NCBI GenBank assembly: GCA_023423795.1
Contig: JAFAEX010000153.1
Location: forward strand, 1 to 15,698
Direction: 5' to 3'
DNA: 15,698 bases
Source of the DNA: Chloroflexota bacterium
GTDB lineage: Bacteria; Chloroflexota; Chloroflexia; Thermomicrobiales; UBA6265
This document shows positions 4,839 to 11,760 of this stretch, piece by piece; position 1 is the first letter of the stretch, and the number at the start of each line of letters is the position of its first letter. The notes beneath the pieces were generated by a model. The model was given only the letters and a program-made list of their open reading frames with translations, made no database searches and was not told the DNA's origin. The position numbers were made by a program, and so were the translations under genes.

Positions 4839-6046
4839 CGATCTACGCATCGAGCGCCGACGGCAACGGCCGGCACGTCGCCGCCAGCCCGGACGCGCCC
4901 AACGTCTTCTGGTTCATCCCCACCCACGGCGACGGCCGCTTCCTCGGCACCACCGAAGGCGGCCGCGCCACCAGCCTGCCCTACATGCGGCAGATCGCGC
5001 AGGCGGCAGACGACCTCGGCTACGGCGGCGTGCTGCTGCCGACCGGCGCCGGCTGCGAGGACGCCTGGCTGGTCGCCTCCTCGCTGATCCCGGCCACCAA
5101 GCGGCTGAAGTTCCTCGTCGCGATCCGGCCCGGGCTGATGTCGCCGACGCTGGCGGCCCGGATGGCGGCCACCTTCGACCGCCTCTCCGAAGGACGGCTG
5201 CTGGTCAACGTCGTCACCGGGGGCGACCCGGTCGAGCTGGCCGGCGACGGCGTCCACCTCAGCCACGACGAGCGCTACGAGGTCACAGACGAGTTCCTGA
5301 CCGTCTGGCGGAAGGCGCTCTTCGGCGAAACGGTCCATTTCCACGGCAAGCACCTGCGGATCGACGGTGCGAAACTGCTCATCCCCGGCATCCAGCAGCC
5401 CTACCCGCCGCTCTATTTCGGCGGCTCCTCGCCCGCCGCGCAGCGGGTCGCCGCCCGCCACGTCGATCTCTACCTGACCTGGGGCGAAACGCCGACCCAG
5501 GTAGCCGCCAAGATCGAGGCCGTGCGCTCGGCCGCCGCCGCCGAGGGGCGCACGCTGCGTTTCGGCATCCGGCTGCACGTCATCGTCCGCGACACCGAAG
5601 CCGAGGCGTGGGACGCGGCCGAGTCGCTCATCAGCCGGGTGGACGAGGCGACCATCGCCAAGGCGCAGGCCGTTTACGCCCGGATGGACTCCCACGGGCA
5701 GGCGCGGATGCGTTCGCTGCACCGCGGCTCGCGCGAGTCGCTGGAAATCGCGCCGAACCTGTGGGCCGGCGTCGGGCTGGTGCGCGGCGGGGCCGGCACC
5801 GCGCTGGTCGGCGATGCCGACACCGTCACCGAGCGGATGCGCGAGTACCAGGCGCTCGGCATCGACACCTTCATCCTCTCCGGTTACCCGCACCTCGAGG
5901 AAGCCTACCGGTTCGCCGAACTCGTCTTCCCCCGCCTCGGCATCGGAACCGGCGACGGCGCGGTGGCCACCATCGGCGGCAGCGGCGGCGAGATCGTCGC
6001 CAACGCGGCGCGGCCGACCCCGGTCGGCGTCCGCGCGGCGGGCTGA
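4835..6046 (+). CDS. ssuD: FMNH2-dependent alkanesulfonate monooxygenase SsuD
   Basis: A 403-residue bacterial luciferase-like TIM-barrel enzyme. With FMNH2 from SsuE and O2 it converts an alkanesulfonate to aldehyde plus sulfite, freeing sulfur for assimilation. All residues studied in E. coli SsuD are present at a constant +20 offset: Cys74 (C54), Arg246 (R226), His248 (H228, in GIRLHVI), Arg317 (R297, in GLVRGG) and Tyr351 (Y331, in LSGYPHLEEA). The N-terminus has FWFIPTHGDGRFLG and VVTGGDPVELAGDG is intact. The protein is about 20 residues longer than E. coli SsuD at the N-terminus and has a Gly-rich tail. ATG 4835 has GCAGGAG six bases upstream. ssuC follows after five bases. Confidence 0.96.
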   Translation: MTIYASSADGNGRHVAASPDAPNVFWFIPTHGDGRFLGTTEGGRATSLPYMRQIAQAADDLGYGGVLLPTGAGCEDAWLVASSLIPATKRLKFLVAIRPGLMSPTLAARMAATFDRLSEGRLLVNVVTGGDPVELAGDGVHLSHDERYEVTDEFLTVWRKALFGETVHFHGKHLRIDGAKLLIPGIQQPYPPLYFGGSSPAAQRVAARHVDLYLTWGETPTQVAAKIEAVRSAAAAEGRTLRFGIRLHVIVRDTEAEAWDAAESLISRVDEATIAKAQAVYARMDSHGQARMRSLHRGSRESLEIAPNLWAGVGLVRGGAGTALVGDADTVTERMREYQALGIDTFILSGYPHLEEAYRFAELVFPRLGIGTGDGAVATIGGSGGEIVANAARPTPVGVRAAG

Positions 6047-6051
6047 GCGGG

Positions 6052-6849
6052 ATGGCGACCACGGCTACGCCGTCCACCACCACGTACGCCGCGCTGCGGG
6101 CGCTCGTTCCCTGGCTGGTGCCGCTAGTGCTGCTCGTCGTCTGGCAGGCGCTTTCCGCCGCCGGGGTCATCTCGGCGCGGGTCCTGCCGGCCCCGCTGGC
6201 GGTTGGTCAGGCGGCCATCGACCTCGCCGCCGGCGGCCGCCTGCTGGACGACGTCTGGGCCAGTACACGGCGGGCGCTGCTCGGCTTCGCCATCGGCGGC
6301 GGCATCGGTTTCGCGCTCGGGCTCCTCAACGGCATGCTTCCGCTGAGCGCCCGCCTGTTCGACTCCTCGCTGCAAATGGCGCGCACCATCCCCCACCTGG
6401 CGCTGATCCCGCTGGTGATCCTCTGGTTCGGCATCGGCGAGACGTCGCGCGTCTTCCTCGTCGCGCTCGGCGTCGCCTTCCCGATCTACCTCAACACCTT
6501 CCACGGCGTGCGCACCGTGGATGCCGGGGTGCTGGAGATGGCCCGCTCCTACGGCATCGGCGGCTGGCGCCTCTTCACCGAGGTGATCCTGCCCGGCGCG
6601 CTGCCCTCGATCCTGGTTGGCGTCCGCTACGCGCTCGGGATCATGTGGCTGACCCTGATCGTCGCCGAGACGATCGCCGCGTCCTCCGGCATCGGCTACG
6701 TGACGATGAACGCCCGCGAATTCCTGCGCACCGACGTCCTCGTCTTCGGCATCCTCCTCTACGCCGCCCTCGGAAAACTGGCCGACACCCTCGCCCGCGG
6801 CATGGAGCGCCGGATGCTCGCCTGGCACCCGAGTTACGTGCGCTCGTAA
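6052..6849 (+). CDS. ssuC: Aliphatic sulfonate ABC transporter permease SsuC
   Basis: A 265-residue inner-membrane permease of the BPD class. Several hydrophobic spans are clear: WLVPLVLLVVWQALSAAG (about 20-37), GFAIGGGIGFALGLLNG, LALIPLVILWFGIG, VFLVALGVAFPIYL and VGVRYALGIMWLTLIVAE. The cytoplasmic EAA loop is EMARSYGIGGWRLFTEVILP, which docks on SsuB. PLVILWFGIGE and FPIYLNTFHGVR are typical of SsuC/TauC. It begins five bases after ssuD with only GCGGG upstream, so translation is probably coupled. An inverted repeat separates it from ssuB. Confidence 0.93.
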   Translation: MATTATPSTTTYAALRALVPWLVPLVLLVVWQALSAAGVISARVLPAPLAVGQAAIDLAAGGRLLDDVWASTRRALLGFAIGGGIGFALGLLNGMLPLSARLFDSSLQMARTIPHLALIPLVILWFGIGETSRVFLVALGVAFPIYLNTFHGVRTVDAGVLEMARSYGIGGWRLFTEVILPGALPSILVGVRYALGIMWLTLIVAETIAASSGIGYVTMNAREFLRTDVLVFGILLYAALGKLADTLARGMERRMLAWHPSYVRS

Positions 6850-6852
6850 CGA

Positions 6853-6950
6853 GGTGCTGGGTACTGGGTGCTGCGTGCGGCAGCAGCGCGCTGTCCGACG
6901 TCGCGGACACCCTGACGCACCGCACCCCTCGGCTCCCGGCACCCAGCACC
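6853..6950. repeat. Imperfect inverted repeat with GGTGCTGGGT units between ssuC and ssuB
   Basis: GGTGCTGGGT (6853-6862) is mirrored exactly by ACCCAGCACC (6941-6950). Inside these arms, related GT-rich (left, to 6880) and CA-rich (right, from 6921) strings pair imperfectly. The left arm itself iterates the unit (GTGCTGGGT, then ACTGGGTGCTG). It is unrelated to the REP-like family and looks like a second interspersed element inserted in the operon. Confidence 0.65.
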
Positions 6951-6967
6951 CAACCGTGGAGGTTCCG

Positions 6968-7783
6968 ATGATCCGATTCCCTTCCGCCGACGGCGCGCCG
7001 CCTAACCGGGACGAAGGCGTGGCGGTCAGCGCCGTCGGCGTCCGCAAGGCGTTCGGGCAACGCGGCGTGCTGCGCGGGCTCGACCTCGCGGCGGCGCCGG
7101 GCGAGTTCGTGGCCATCGTCGGCCGCTCCGGCTGCGGCAAATCGACCGTACTGCGCCTGCTCTCCGGGCTGGAAACCGTCGATGAAGGCGAACTCCGCAT
7201 CGGCGGCGACGCGCCCCGCATCGGCGGCGACGCGCCCCGCATCGGCGCCCCGGCCGTGCGAATGATGTTCCAGGACGCCCGCCTGCTCCCGTGGAAGCGG
7301 GCGCTCGCCAACGTCGAACTGGGGCTGCGCGACGGCGACCGCACCGTCGCCGCCCAAACCCTCGCCGAGGTCGGGCTGGGCGACCGCGGCGGCGACTGGC
7401 CGGCGCAACTCTCCGGCGGCCAGCGGCAGCGCGTCGCCCTCGCCCGCGCCCTCGTCGCCCGGCCCCGCCTGCTGCTGCTGGACGAGCCGCTTGGCGCGCT
7501 CGACGCGCTGACCCGGATCGAGATGCAGGGGCTGATCGAGCGGGTTTGGCGCGACCACGGCTTCACCGCGCTTCTCGTCACCCACGACGTGGCCGAGGCG
7601 GTCGCCCTCGCCGACCGGGTGGTCGTGCTGGAAAACGGCCGCGTCGCGCTCGACCTGCCGGTGGACCTCCCTCGCCCGCGCGCCCGCGGCAGCGCCGCCT
7701 TCGCCGCGCTGGAGGCGACGGTGCTGGAGCAGGTGCTCGGCATCGAATCCGCCGCCGACTCGGTCCTCGCGCAAACCGCCTGA
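6968..7783 (+). CDS. ssuB: Aliphatic sulfonate ABC transporter ATP-binding protein SsuB
   Basis: A 271-residue ABC ATPase that powers SsuC. Walker A is GRSGCGKST (52-60), the Q-loop MMFQDARLLPWK (Gln102, the form typical of SsuB/TauB), the signature LSGGQRQR (148-155), Walker B LLLLDEPLGALD (168-179) and the switch His206 in VTHDVAEA. ATG 6968 has GGAGG five bases upstream. Residues 77-90 are an exact tandem copy, RIGGDAP twice, in the beta-strand region between Walker A and the Q-loop where related proteins carry one short turn. The downstream binding protein and permeases have no ATPase of their own, so SsuB might serve them too; this is inference. Confidence 0.93.
   Translation: MIRFPSADGAPPNRDEGVAVSAVGVRKAFGQRGVLRGLDLAAAPGEFVAIVGRSGCGKSTVLRLLSGLETVDEGELRIGGDAPRIGGDAPRIGAPAVRMMFQDARLLPWKRALANVELGLRDGDRTVAAQTLAEVGLGDRGGDWPAQLSGGQRQRVALARALVARPRLLLLDEPLGALDALTRIEMQGLIERVWRDHGFTALLVTHDVAEAVALADRVVVLENGRVALDLPVDLPRPRARGSAAFAALEATVLEQVLGIESAADSVLAQTA
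7196..7247 (+). repeat. In-frame 21-nt tandem duplication inside ssuB
   Basis: Two identical 21-nt units (7196-7216 and 7217-7237) and a 10-nt partial third encode RIGGDAP-RIGGDAP-RIG. There is no divergence between units, suggesting a recent slippage event. The reading frame and all ATPase motifs stay intact. Confidence 0.9.
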
Positions 7784-7819
7784 TCCGGCCCTCGGCACCC
7801 ACGCCCGTGCCCACCAACC

Positions 7820-7849
7820 CGTCATCCCGAGCCTGTCGAGGGATCTCGT
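7820..7849 (+). repeat. REP-like repeat, single arm (copy 3)
   Basis: CGTCATCCCGAGCCTGTCGA and the following GGGATCTCGT match one arm of the inverted repeats at 1195-1282 and 10939-11029. No mirrored partner follows; instead there is a short tandem CTCCTCGA (7853-7868). It looks like a half or decayed element just after ssuB. Confidence 0.8.
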
Positions 7850-7930
7850 CTACTCCTCGACTCCTCGACTCGCCCACCCACCACGCGTTCCCACGGCGCC
7901 GGCCCGCTTGCCGGCAGACCCCTCACGCGT

Positions 7931-7946
7931 CCCGGCCCTCGCCGGG
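7931..7946 (+). promoter_or_regulatory. Small hairpin abutting the ribosome binding site of the binding protein gene
   Basis: CCCGGC-CCTC-GCCGGG is a perfect 6-bp stem with a 4-nt loop, ending directly at the AAGGAG Shine-Dalgarno (7947-7952). It could be a leader stem that keeps the site open or modulates it. No promoter is evident in the 178-bp gap after ssuB. Confidence 0.4.
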
Positions 7947-7961
7947 AAGGAGTCCCATTCG

Positions 7962-9086
7962 ATGCGATCGTCCGTTTCCTCCACCGTCTCCAGTCGCCGC
8001 GGGCTGCTGAAGGGCGCGGCGGCGCTCGGCCTCGCCGGCGCGTTCCCGGTCGCCGCAGGCCGCCGTGCAGCCGCCTACCAGGAGGCCGACTGGGCGGCCC
8101 CGCCCGACATCGAGCGGGCAGCCGAGCAGGCAAAGGACTTCCAGACCTACGGCATGCCCGACGACTGGGCCAACTACGGCGGCGTGCTGAAGGCGTTCGC
8201 CGAGAAGTACGGCTTCGAGATCAACCGCACCGACACCGACATGACCTCGATGGAGGAGATCACCAAGTACGACGCCGAGCAGGCCAACCCGGTCGCCGTC
8301 TCCTCCGACATCGGCCTCATCTACGGTCCGATCGCCGAGGCTCGCGGCGTCGTCCCGCCGTACCTGCCGCCGAGCGCCGAATCGCTGCCGGCCGGCCTGA
8401 AGGCGAAGGAGGGCGGCTGGGTCGCTACCTTCAACGGGGTGCCCGCGATCATCGTCAACACGGACGTCATCCCCAACGTGCCGACGACGTGGGCCGACCT
8501 GCTGGCGCCGGAGTTCGCCGGCAAGATCGGCATGCGCGACCCGCGCACCGCCGGCGAAGGGGCGACCGCCTTCCTCGCCTGGGCGTTCGCCAACGGCGGC
8601 GACGAGACGAACCTCCAGCCCGGCATCGACTTCGCCCTGCAACTGCTGCCGCAGTTCGCCCCGCGCGAGGGCAACGCGCAGGAGGTCGAGAAGGGCGAGA
8701 CGCCCGTCCTCATCAAGTACGACTTCAACGCGGTCGCCATCGCCGCTCAATTGAAGGAAAAAGGCGTCAACACCGCCGTCGTCATCCCCGGCACGTCGAT
8801 CTACGCGCCCTCCGCGCTGATGATCAACAAGTACAACGTCGAGAAGATCGACCTCGCCAAGCTGCTGATCGACTTCGTGCTCAGCGACGAGGCGCAGACC
8901 GCCTTCGCCGAGTTCGGCGCGCGCCCGGTCCGTTCGGTCCTCGGCGACCTCGAACTGCCCGATTCGGCGAAGGCGAAGTGGTTGCCGGACGCAGATTACG
9001 CCGACGTGCGTCAGGTGGCGGACTGGAGCGCGATCGACGCCGACGTGATAGCCGAAACGTGGGAGAACGAGGTGCTCGGTGGCTAG
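7962..9086 (+). CDS. ABC transporter extracellular solute-binding protein (iron/thiamine/polyamine-like class)
   Basis: A 374-residue exported binding protein of the family-1 type that includes FbpA, TbpA and PotD relatives. The ATG at 7962 is preferred because AAGGAG lies upstream and the export signal begins there: a twin-arginine motif SSRRGLLKGAA (10-20), a hydrophobic core and cleavage near AAAYQ (37-40). The mature part shows VPAIIVNTDVIPNVPTTWAD and LLAPEFAGKIGMRDPRTAGEG, the hinge pattern of this class (conserved TWADLLxPxxxGKIxxxDP). The ligand cannot be read from sequence. Lying between sulfonate and sulfate transporters suggests an organosulfur or other sulfur compound, but ferric iron, thiamine or a polyamine are possible. 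It overlaps the first permease by eight bases. Confidence 0.85.
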   Translation: MRSSVSSTVSSRRGLLKGAAALGLAGAFPVAAGRRAAAYQEADWAAPPDIERAAEQAKDFQTYGMPDDWANYGGVLKAFAEKYGFEINRTDTDMTSMEEITKYDAEQANPVAVSSDIGLIYGPIAEARGVVPPYLPPSAESLPAGLKAKEGGWVATFNGVPAIIVNTDVIPNVPTTWADLLAPEFAGKIGMRDPRTAGEGATAFLAWAFANGGDETNLQPGIDFALQLLPQFAPREGNAQEVEKGETPVLIKYDFNAVAIAAQLKEKGVNTAVVIPGTSIYAPSALMINKYNVEKIDLAKLLIDFVLSDEAQTAFAEFGARPVRSVLGDLELPDSAKAKWLPDADYADVRQVADWSAIDADVIAETWENEVLGG

Positions 9087-9999
9087 CCTGCGGGCAGCCG
9101 TCGATCGTTCGGAGGGGCGCGCGCTGGCGCGCCCCTCGGGCATCCTCGCGGGCGTTCGGCGCTTCGCCTGGGACTGGCTGCCGGCGGCGCCGCTGGTGCT
9201 GCTCGCCGTCGCGCTGCTGGTGCTGCCGACGGTGACCGTGCTGGCGCTCAGCCTGCGCGACGCGGACGGCGGCATCGGCTTCGGCGCGTGGACGGAAACG
9301 CTCTCCCGACGCGGCGACCAGCGCGCCATCGCCACCAGCCTGCTGCTCGGCTTCACGACCGCCGCCATCGCCACGCTGGTCGGCGCGCCGCTGGCGTGGG
9401 CGCTGAGCCGGGCCGGGGTCGGCGCGCGAACCGGCTGGCTGGCCCTCCTCAACGTGACAGCCAACATCGGCGGCATCGCCCTCGCGTTCGCCTACACCGC
9501 CGTGCTCGGCGGCTACGGCATGCTGACGCTGGCGCTGCAGCGCATCGGCGCGCCGATCGTGCCGCCGCCGTCGGCATCGTTCGGCGGGCTGCTGATCGCC
9601 TACCTGTACACGAACGTTCCCCTGTTCGTGCTGCTGACGCTGCCGGCGATGGGCACCCTGCACCGCGAATGGTTCGAGGCCGCGGATTCCCTCGGGGCGA
9701 ACCGCTGGCAGTTCTGGCGCTACATCGGCGTCCCCGTGCTCGCCCCGTTCCTCGCCGCCGGCTGGCTGCTCGTCTTCACCTGGAGCGTCGGCCTCTACGG
9801 CATCGCCTACGCGCTGGCCGGCACCGCGCCGACCTCGCCGGTCCGGCTGATGACGCTGCAGATCGGCATCGCGCTCAACTCCTCGACCGGCGGACAAGAG
9901 CGGGCCGCCGTGATGGCGACCTTGCTGCTGCTGTTCGCCACCGGCTGCCTGCTGGCCTACCGGGCCACCTTGCGGAGGGCGTTGCGGTGGTTCTCCTGA
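9079..9999 (+). CDS. ABC transporter permease (first of a pair)
   Basis: A 306-residue inner-membrane permease of the BPD class. It starts at GTG 9079, inside the end of the binding-protein gene. After about 36 polar residues come the spans LPAAPLVLLAVALLVLPTVT, ATSLLLGFTTAAIATLVGAP, NVTANIGGIALAFAYTAVLG, LLIAYLYTNVPLFVLL and AGWLLVFTWSVGLYGIAYAL. The cytoplasmic EAA loop is EAADSLGANRWQFWRYIGVP. This architecture pairs with family-1 binding proteins. The N-terminal coding region holds a strong GC hairpin at 9112-9137. It overlaps the second permease by 13 bases. The ligand is unknown. Confidence 0.87.
   Translation: MASLRAAVDRSEGRALARPSGILAGVRRFAWDWLPAAPLVLLAVALLVLPTVTVLALSLRDADGGIGFGAWTETLSRRGDQRAIATSLLLGFTTAAIATLVGAPLAWALSRAGVGARTGWLALLNVTANIGGIALAFAYTAVLGGYGMLTLALQRIGAPIVPPPSASFGGLLIAYLYTNVPLFVLLTLPAMGTLHREWFEAADSLGANRWQFWRYIGVPVLAPFLAAGWLLVFTWSVGLYGIAYALAGTAPTSPVRLMTLQIGIALNSSTGGQERAAVMATLLLLFATGCLLAYRATLRRALRWFS
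9112..9137 (+). other. Strong hairpin within the start of the permease gene
   Basis: GAGGGGCGCGC (9112-9122), a 4-nt loop GCTG, then GCGCGCCCCTC (9127-9137): a perfect 11-bp stem about 33 nt after the GTG start. It encodes EGRALARPS. At this place it could slow translation or mark an inserted repeat; I see no second copy in the window. Confidence 0.6.
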
Positions 10000-10817
10000 A
10001 CCGGCTGCCCCGGGTGCTGCTGTTCGGCGCGGTCGCGGTCTACCTGCTGCTGCCGGTCGCGGCGGTGCTGCTCTACTCGCTGGCGACCACGTGGACGACG
10101 AACCTGCTGCCCGATGGGTTCACGCTTGCCAGTTGGGCGAACGCCGCCCGCGACCCACGCATGCTGGCCGCCATCGGCCGCACGCTCGCGCTCGCGCTGG
10201 CGGTGCTGGCGCTGGACATGCTGCTGGTGGTCCCGGCCTGCTTCTGGCAGCGGACGCGCAATCCGCGCGTCCGCCCGCTGGTCGAACTGTGCGCCGCGAT
10301 CCCGTTCGTGCTGCCGTTCGTGGTCATCGCCTACGGCATCCTGAGGGTCGGCGGCTGGGCCACGCCTGGGCTGCTCGGCACGCCGCTGCTTCTGCTGCTC
10401 GGCCACGCCGCCATCGCCTTCCCATTCCTCTACTGGGCGGTGGACGGCGCGATGGCCGCCGAAGACGTGGCGATGCTGGACGAAGCCGCCGCCACCTGCG
10501 GCGCGTCGCCGCTGCAAACCCTGCTGCTGGTGGTCTTGCCGGCGATCGGGCCTGGCATGGCCTCCGGCGCGATGCTGGTCTTCGCCACCAGTTTCGGCGA
10601 GTTCGCCCTGGTGCAGATCCTCGCCGGCGCGCGGTTCGAGACCGTTTCGCTCTACGGCTTCGACCTGCTGGTGCGCACCAGCGCCGATTTCGGGGCCCTC
10701 GCCGTCCTCACCGCCGTCTCGTTCCTCGTGGTCGGCCTCGTCGCCGTCGCCGCCGTCCGCATCGGCGGCGGCATGGACGCCCGCTCAGGCGCGGCCGCCG
10801 GCGTCACAACCCGCTGA
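9987..10817 (+). CDS. ABC transporter permease (second of a pair)
   Basis: A 276-residue permease. GTG 9987 is chosen because GGAGG (9974-9978) lies eight bases upstream; it overlaps the preceding permease by 13 bases. Spans include VLLFGAVAVYLLLPVAAVLL (about 10-29), LALALAVLALDMLLVVPACF, AIPFVLPFVVIAYGILRVGG, LLLLLGHAAIAFPFLYWAV, MLVFATSFGEFALVQILAG and a C-terminal LTAVSFLVVGLVAVAAV. The EAA loop is LDEAAATCGASPLQTLLLVV. The SFGEFALVQ segment resembles the SxGEFG motif of CysT/ThiP/FbpB-like permeases. No ATP-binding gene follows; the next 940 bp are intergenic except for a small minus-strand gene. Confidence 0.87.
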   Translation: MVLLNRLPRVLLFGAVAVYLLLPVAAVLLYSLATTWTTNLLPDGFTLASWANAARDPRMLAAIGRTLALALAVLALDMLLVVPACFWQRTRNPRVRPLVELCAAIPFVLPFVVIAYGILRVGGWATPGLLGTPLLLLLGHAAIAFPFLYWAVDGAMAAEDVAMLDEAAATCGASPLQTLLLVVLPAIGPGMASGAMLVFATSFGEFALVQILAGARFETVSLYGFDLLVRTSADFGALAVLTAVSFLVVGLVAVAAVRIGGGMDARSGAAAGVTTR

Positions 10818-10845
10818 CACGGAGTCCCGGTGATGGCTGCCGCCT

Positions 10846-10861
10846 CGCCACGCCCGTGGCG
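10846..10861 (+). terminator. Weak hairpin after the permease pair
   Basis: CGCCAC-GCCC-GTGGCG forms a 6-bp GC stem 29 nt after the permease stop, without a T-run. It could contribute to transcription end together with the REP-like element further on. Confidence 0.28.
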
Positions 10862-10938
10862 CGGTGCGATCGTAGGGGCGGATTCCCGCACCAATCAACC
10901 GGTCTTCGTTTCACTCCATCATCCCGAGGACAACCACC

Positions 10939-11029
10939 GTCATCCAGAGCCTGTCGAGGGATCTCGTTTCTGCTCGCGTCCCCGCCTCCTCAACACACTC
11001 ACGAGATCCCTCGACAGGCTCTGGATGAC
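10939..11029. repeat. REP-like inverted repeat, copy 4 (perfect 29-bp arms)
   Basis: Arms 10939-10967 and 11001-11029 are exact reverse complements over 29 nt, with a 33-nt loop. The arm carries AGAGCCTGTCGAGGGATCTC, the same core as the elements at 1195 and 7820. It lies downstream of the second permease and of the small minus-strand gene, so it separates convergent transcripts. Confidence 0.9.
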
Positions 11030-11038
11030 AGGACATTG

Positions 11039-11060
11039 GCGGGCGCGTGCACGCGCCCGC
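11039..11060. terminator. Perfect 22-bp GC palindrome between convergent genes
   Basis: GCGGGCGCGTG followed directly by CACGCGCCCGC is a palindrome with no spacer. It lies 32 bp after the stop of the small minus-strand gene and 10 bp from the REP-like element. It may act as a bidirectional terminator in RNA, or as a protein-binding site in DNA; no T-run is present. Confidence 0.4.
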
Positions 11061-11092
11061 ATTCGGAGCAGTCCCGTGGGAACCCGCGCCGG

Positions 11093-11311
11093 TCAGGCGT
11101 GGCGCGGATTCGGGTACGCGAACCCGATACGGGCCGGCGCTGGCGTCGGAGCGGTCCCGGACGCCCGCCGATCCTCGAGCCGGCGCAGGGCCACAAGCGC
11201 CCGCCGGTGCTCGCGGGACAGCACGGCCGGATCGACGACCAGCCCGATATCGAGCAAGCGGCGCTCTGCCTGGCGGAAGTCCTCGGCGGCGGCGATCAAC
11301 CTGGCGTCCAT
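11093..11311 (-). CDS. Small hypothetical protein (72 residues)
   Basis: ATG at 11311 with GAGGAG seven bases upstream opens MDARLIAAAEDFRQAERRLL, a charged amphipathic helix. It continues as DIGLVVDPAVLSREHRRALV and ALRRLEDRRA, another helix, and ends in a Pro/Ala-rich tail at TGA 11093-11095. The helical heptad-like composition (Ala, Leu, Arg, Glu) contrasts with the Pro/Arg noise of overlapping frames and supports a real gene. There is no signal peptide or membrane span. I do not recognise the family. It is transcribed against both neighbouring operons. Confidence 0.6.
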   Translation of the reverse strand: MDARLIAAAEDFRQAERRLLDIGLVVDPAVLSREHRRALVALRRLEDRRASGTAPTPAPARIGFAYPNPRHA

Positions 11312-11665
11312 CGCGTCCTCCTCGTGGGCGATCCCTCCGGTTCCTGATCCAAGGGTAGGCCGGTAGGCCCCGGGCGGCTGCCAACCCGTCCGCCGCGTCG
11401 CTGTCCAACGCGGCACAGGCCGCACCTGTCGAGAGCACCCGAATGGCGCGAATGGCGCACGGAGGTTGAGCGCATGCCCGTTCCGCAGCCGTCCCGCCCG
11501 CCCGGACGAGGGCCGCCGCCGAACGCCGGAACGGTCTCGCCCGCAACCCGGGCACGCCGCCGTGGACCGCCAGCGCCGCGCCCGCCCACAGGTCGCTGGC
11601 GCTATCGACCGAGTACGTACGCGGGGCCGGCGCACCGGAGGGCGGAGGCTTTCCCGCAAAGGGGG
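11312..11665. other. Intergenic stretch upstream of the sulfate promoter
   Basis: About 350 bp with no gene I can support. It holds a tandem GAATGGCGC pair (11441-11458) and a GGAGG eight bases before an ATG at 11474, but that frame gives a Pro/Arg-rich 74-residue peptide running through the cys promoter. The promoter of the small minus-strand gene must also lie here; I cannot identify it. Confidence 0.45.
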
Positions 11666-11694
11666 TTGTCAACGACGGGTGTGGGTGATATCGT
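11666..11694 (+). promoter_or_regulatory. sigma70-type promoter of the cys (sulfate uptake) operon
   Basis: TTGTCA (11666-11671), a 17-bp spacer, then TATCGT (11689-11694): 5 of 6 and 4 of 6 matches to consensus. The layout is the same as the ssu promoter at 2988-3016, including the T-A-T-n-G-T form of the -10. The start would fall at the operator near 11701. Confidence 0.78.
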
Positions 11695-11697
11695 CTG

Positions 11698-11722
11698 AAT
11701 GTCCAGTAACTCTATGGACATT
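11698..11722. promoter_or_regulatory. Operator of the cys promoter, shared with the ssu promoter
   Basis: A 25-bp element with perfect inverted ends AATGTCCA and TGGACATT around 9 nt. It starts 3 nt after the -10 box. The ssu element (3021-3045) has the same length, the same outer bases and nearly the same distance to its -10. Repression of both operons by one factor is the simplest reading. Confidence 0.72.
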
Positions 11723-11760
11723 GCCGAAGAAATCGACTTAACGGGGAAAGGATCGCCCTC

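Noticed and set aside
3516..4850. Long open frames antisense to the ssu and cys genes (for example 444, 465, 517 and 562 codons)
   Set aside because: They are shadows of GC-rich coding sequence: Gly/Arg/Asp-rich, no family motifs, and fully covered by genes with clear motifs on the plus strand.
7908..7961. Upstream in-frame start for the binding protein at 7908
   Set aside because: It would put 18 residues before the twin-arginine signal and lacks a ribosome binding site; ATG 7962 follows AAGGAG.
1195..11029. Recurrent 29-33 nt repeats considered as a CRISPR array
   Set aside because: Copies are kilobases apart, arranged as inverted pairs, with no regular spacers or cas genes.
11474..11698. 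74-residue frame preceded by GGAGG upstream of the cys operon
   Set aside because: Pro/Arg-rich and without recognisable structure, and it runs through the -35 and -10 of the cys promoter; overlapping frames look alike. A real small gene is not excluded.
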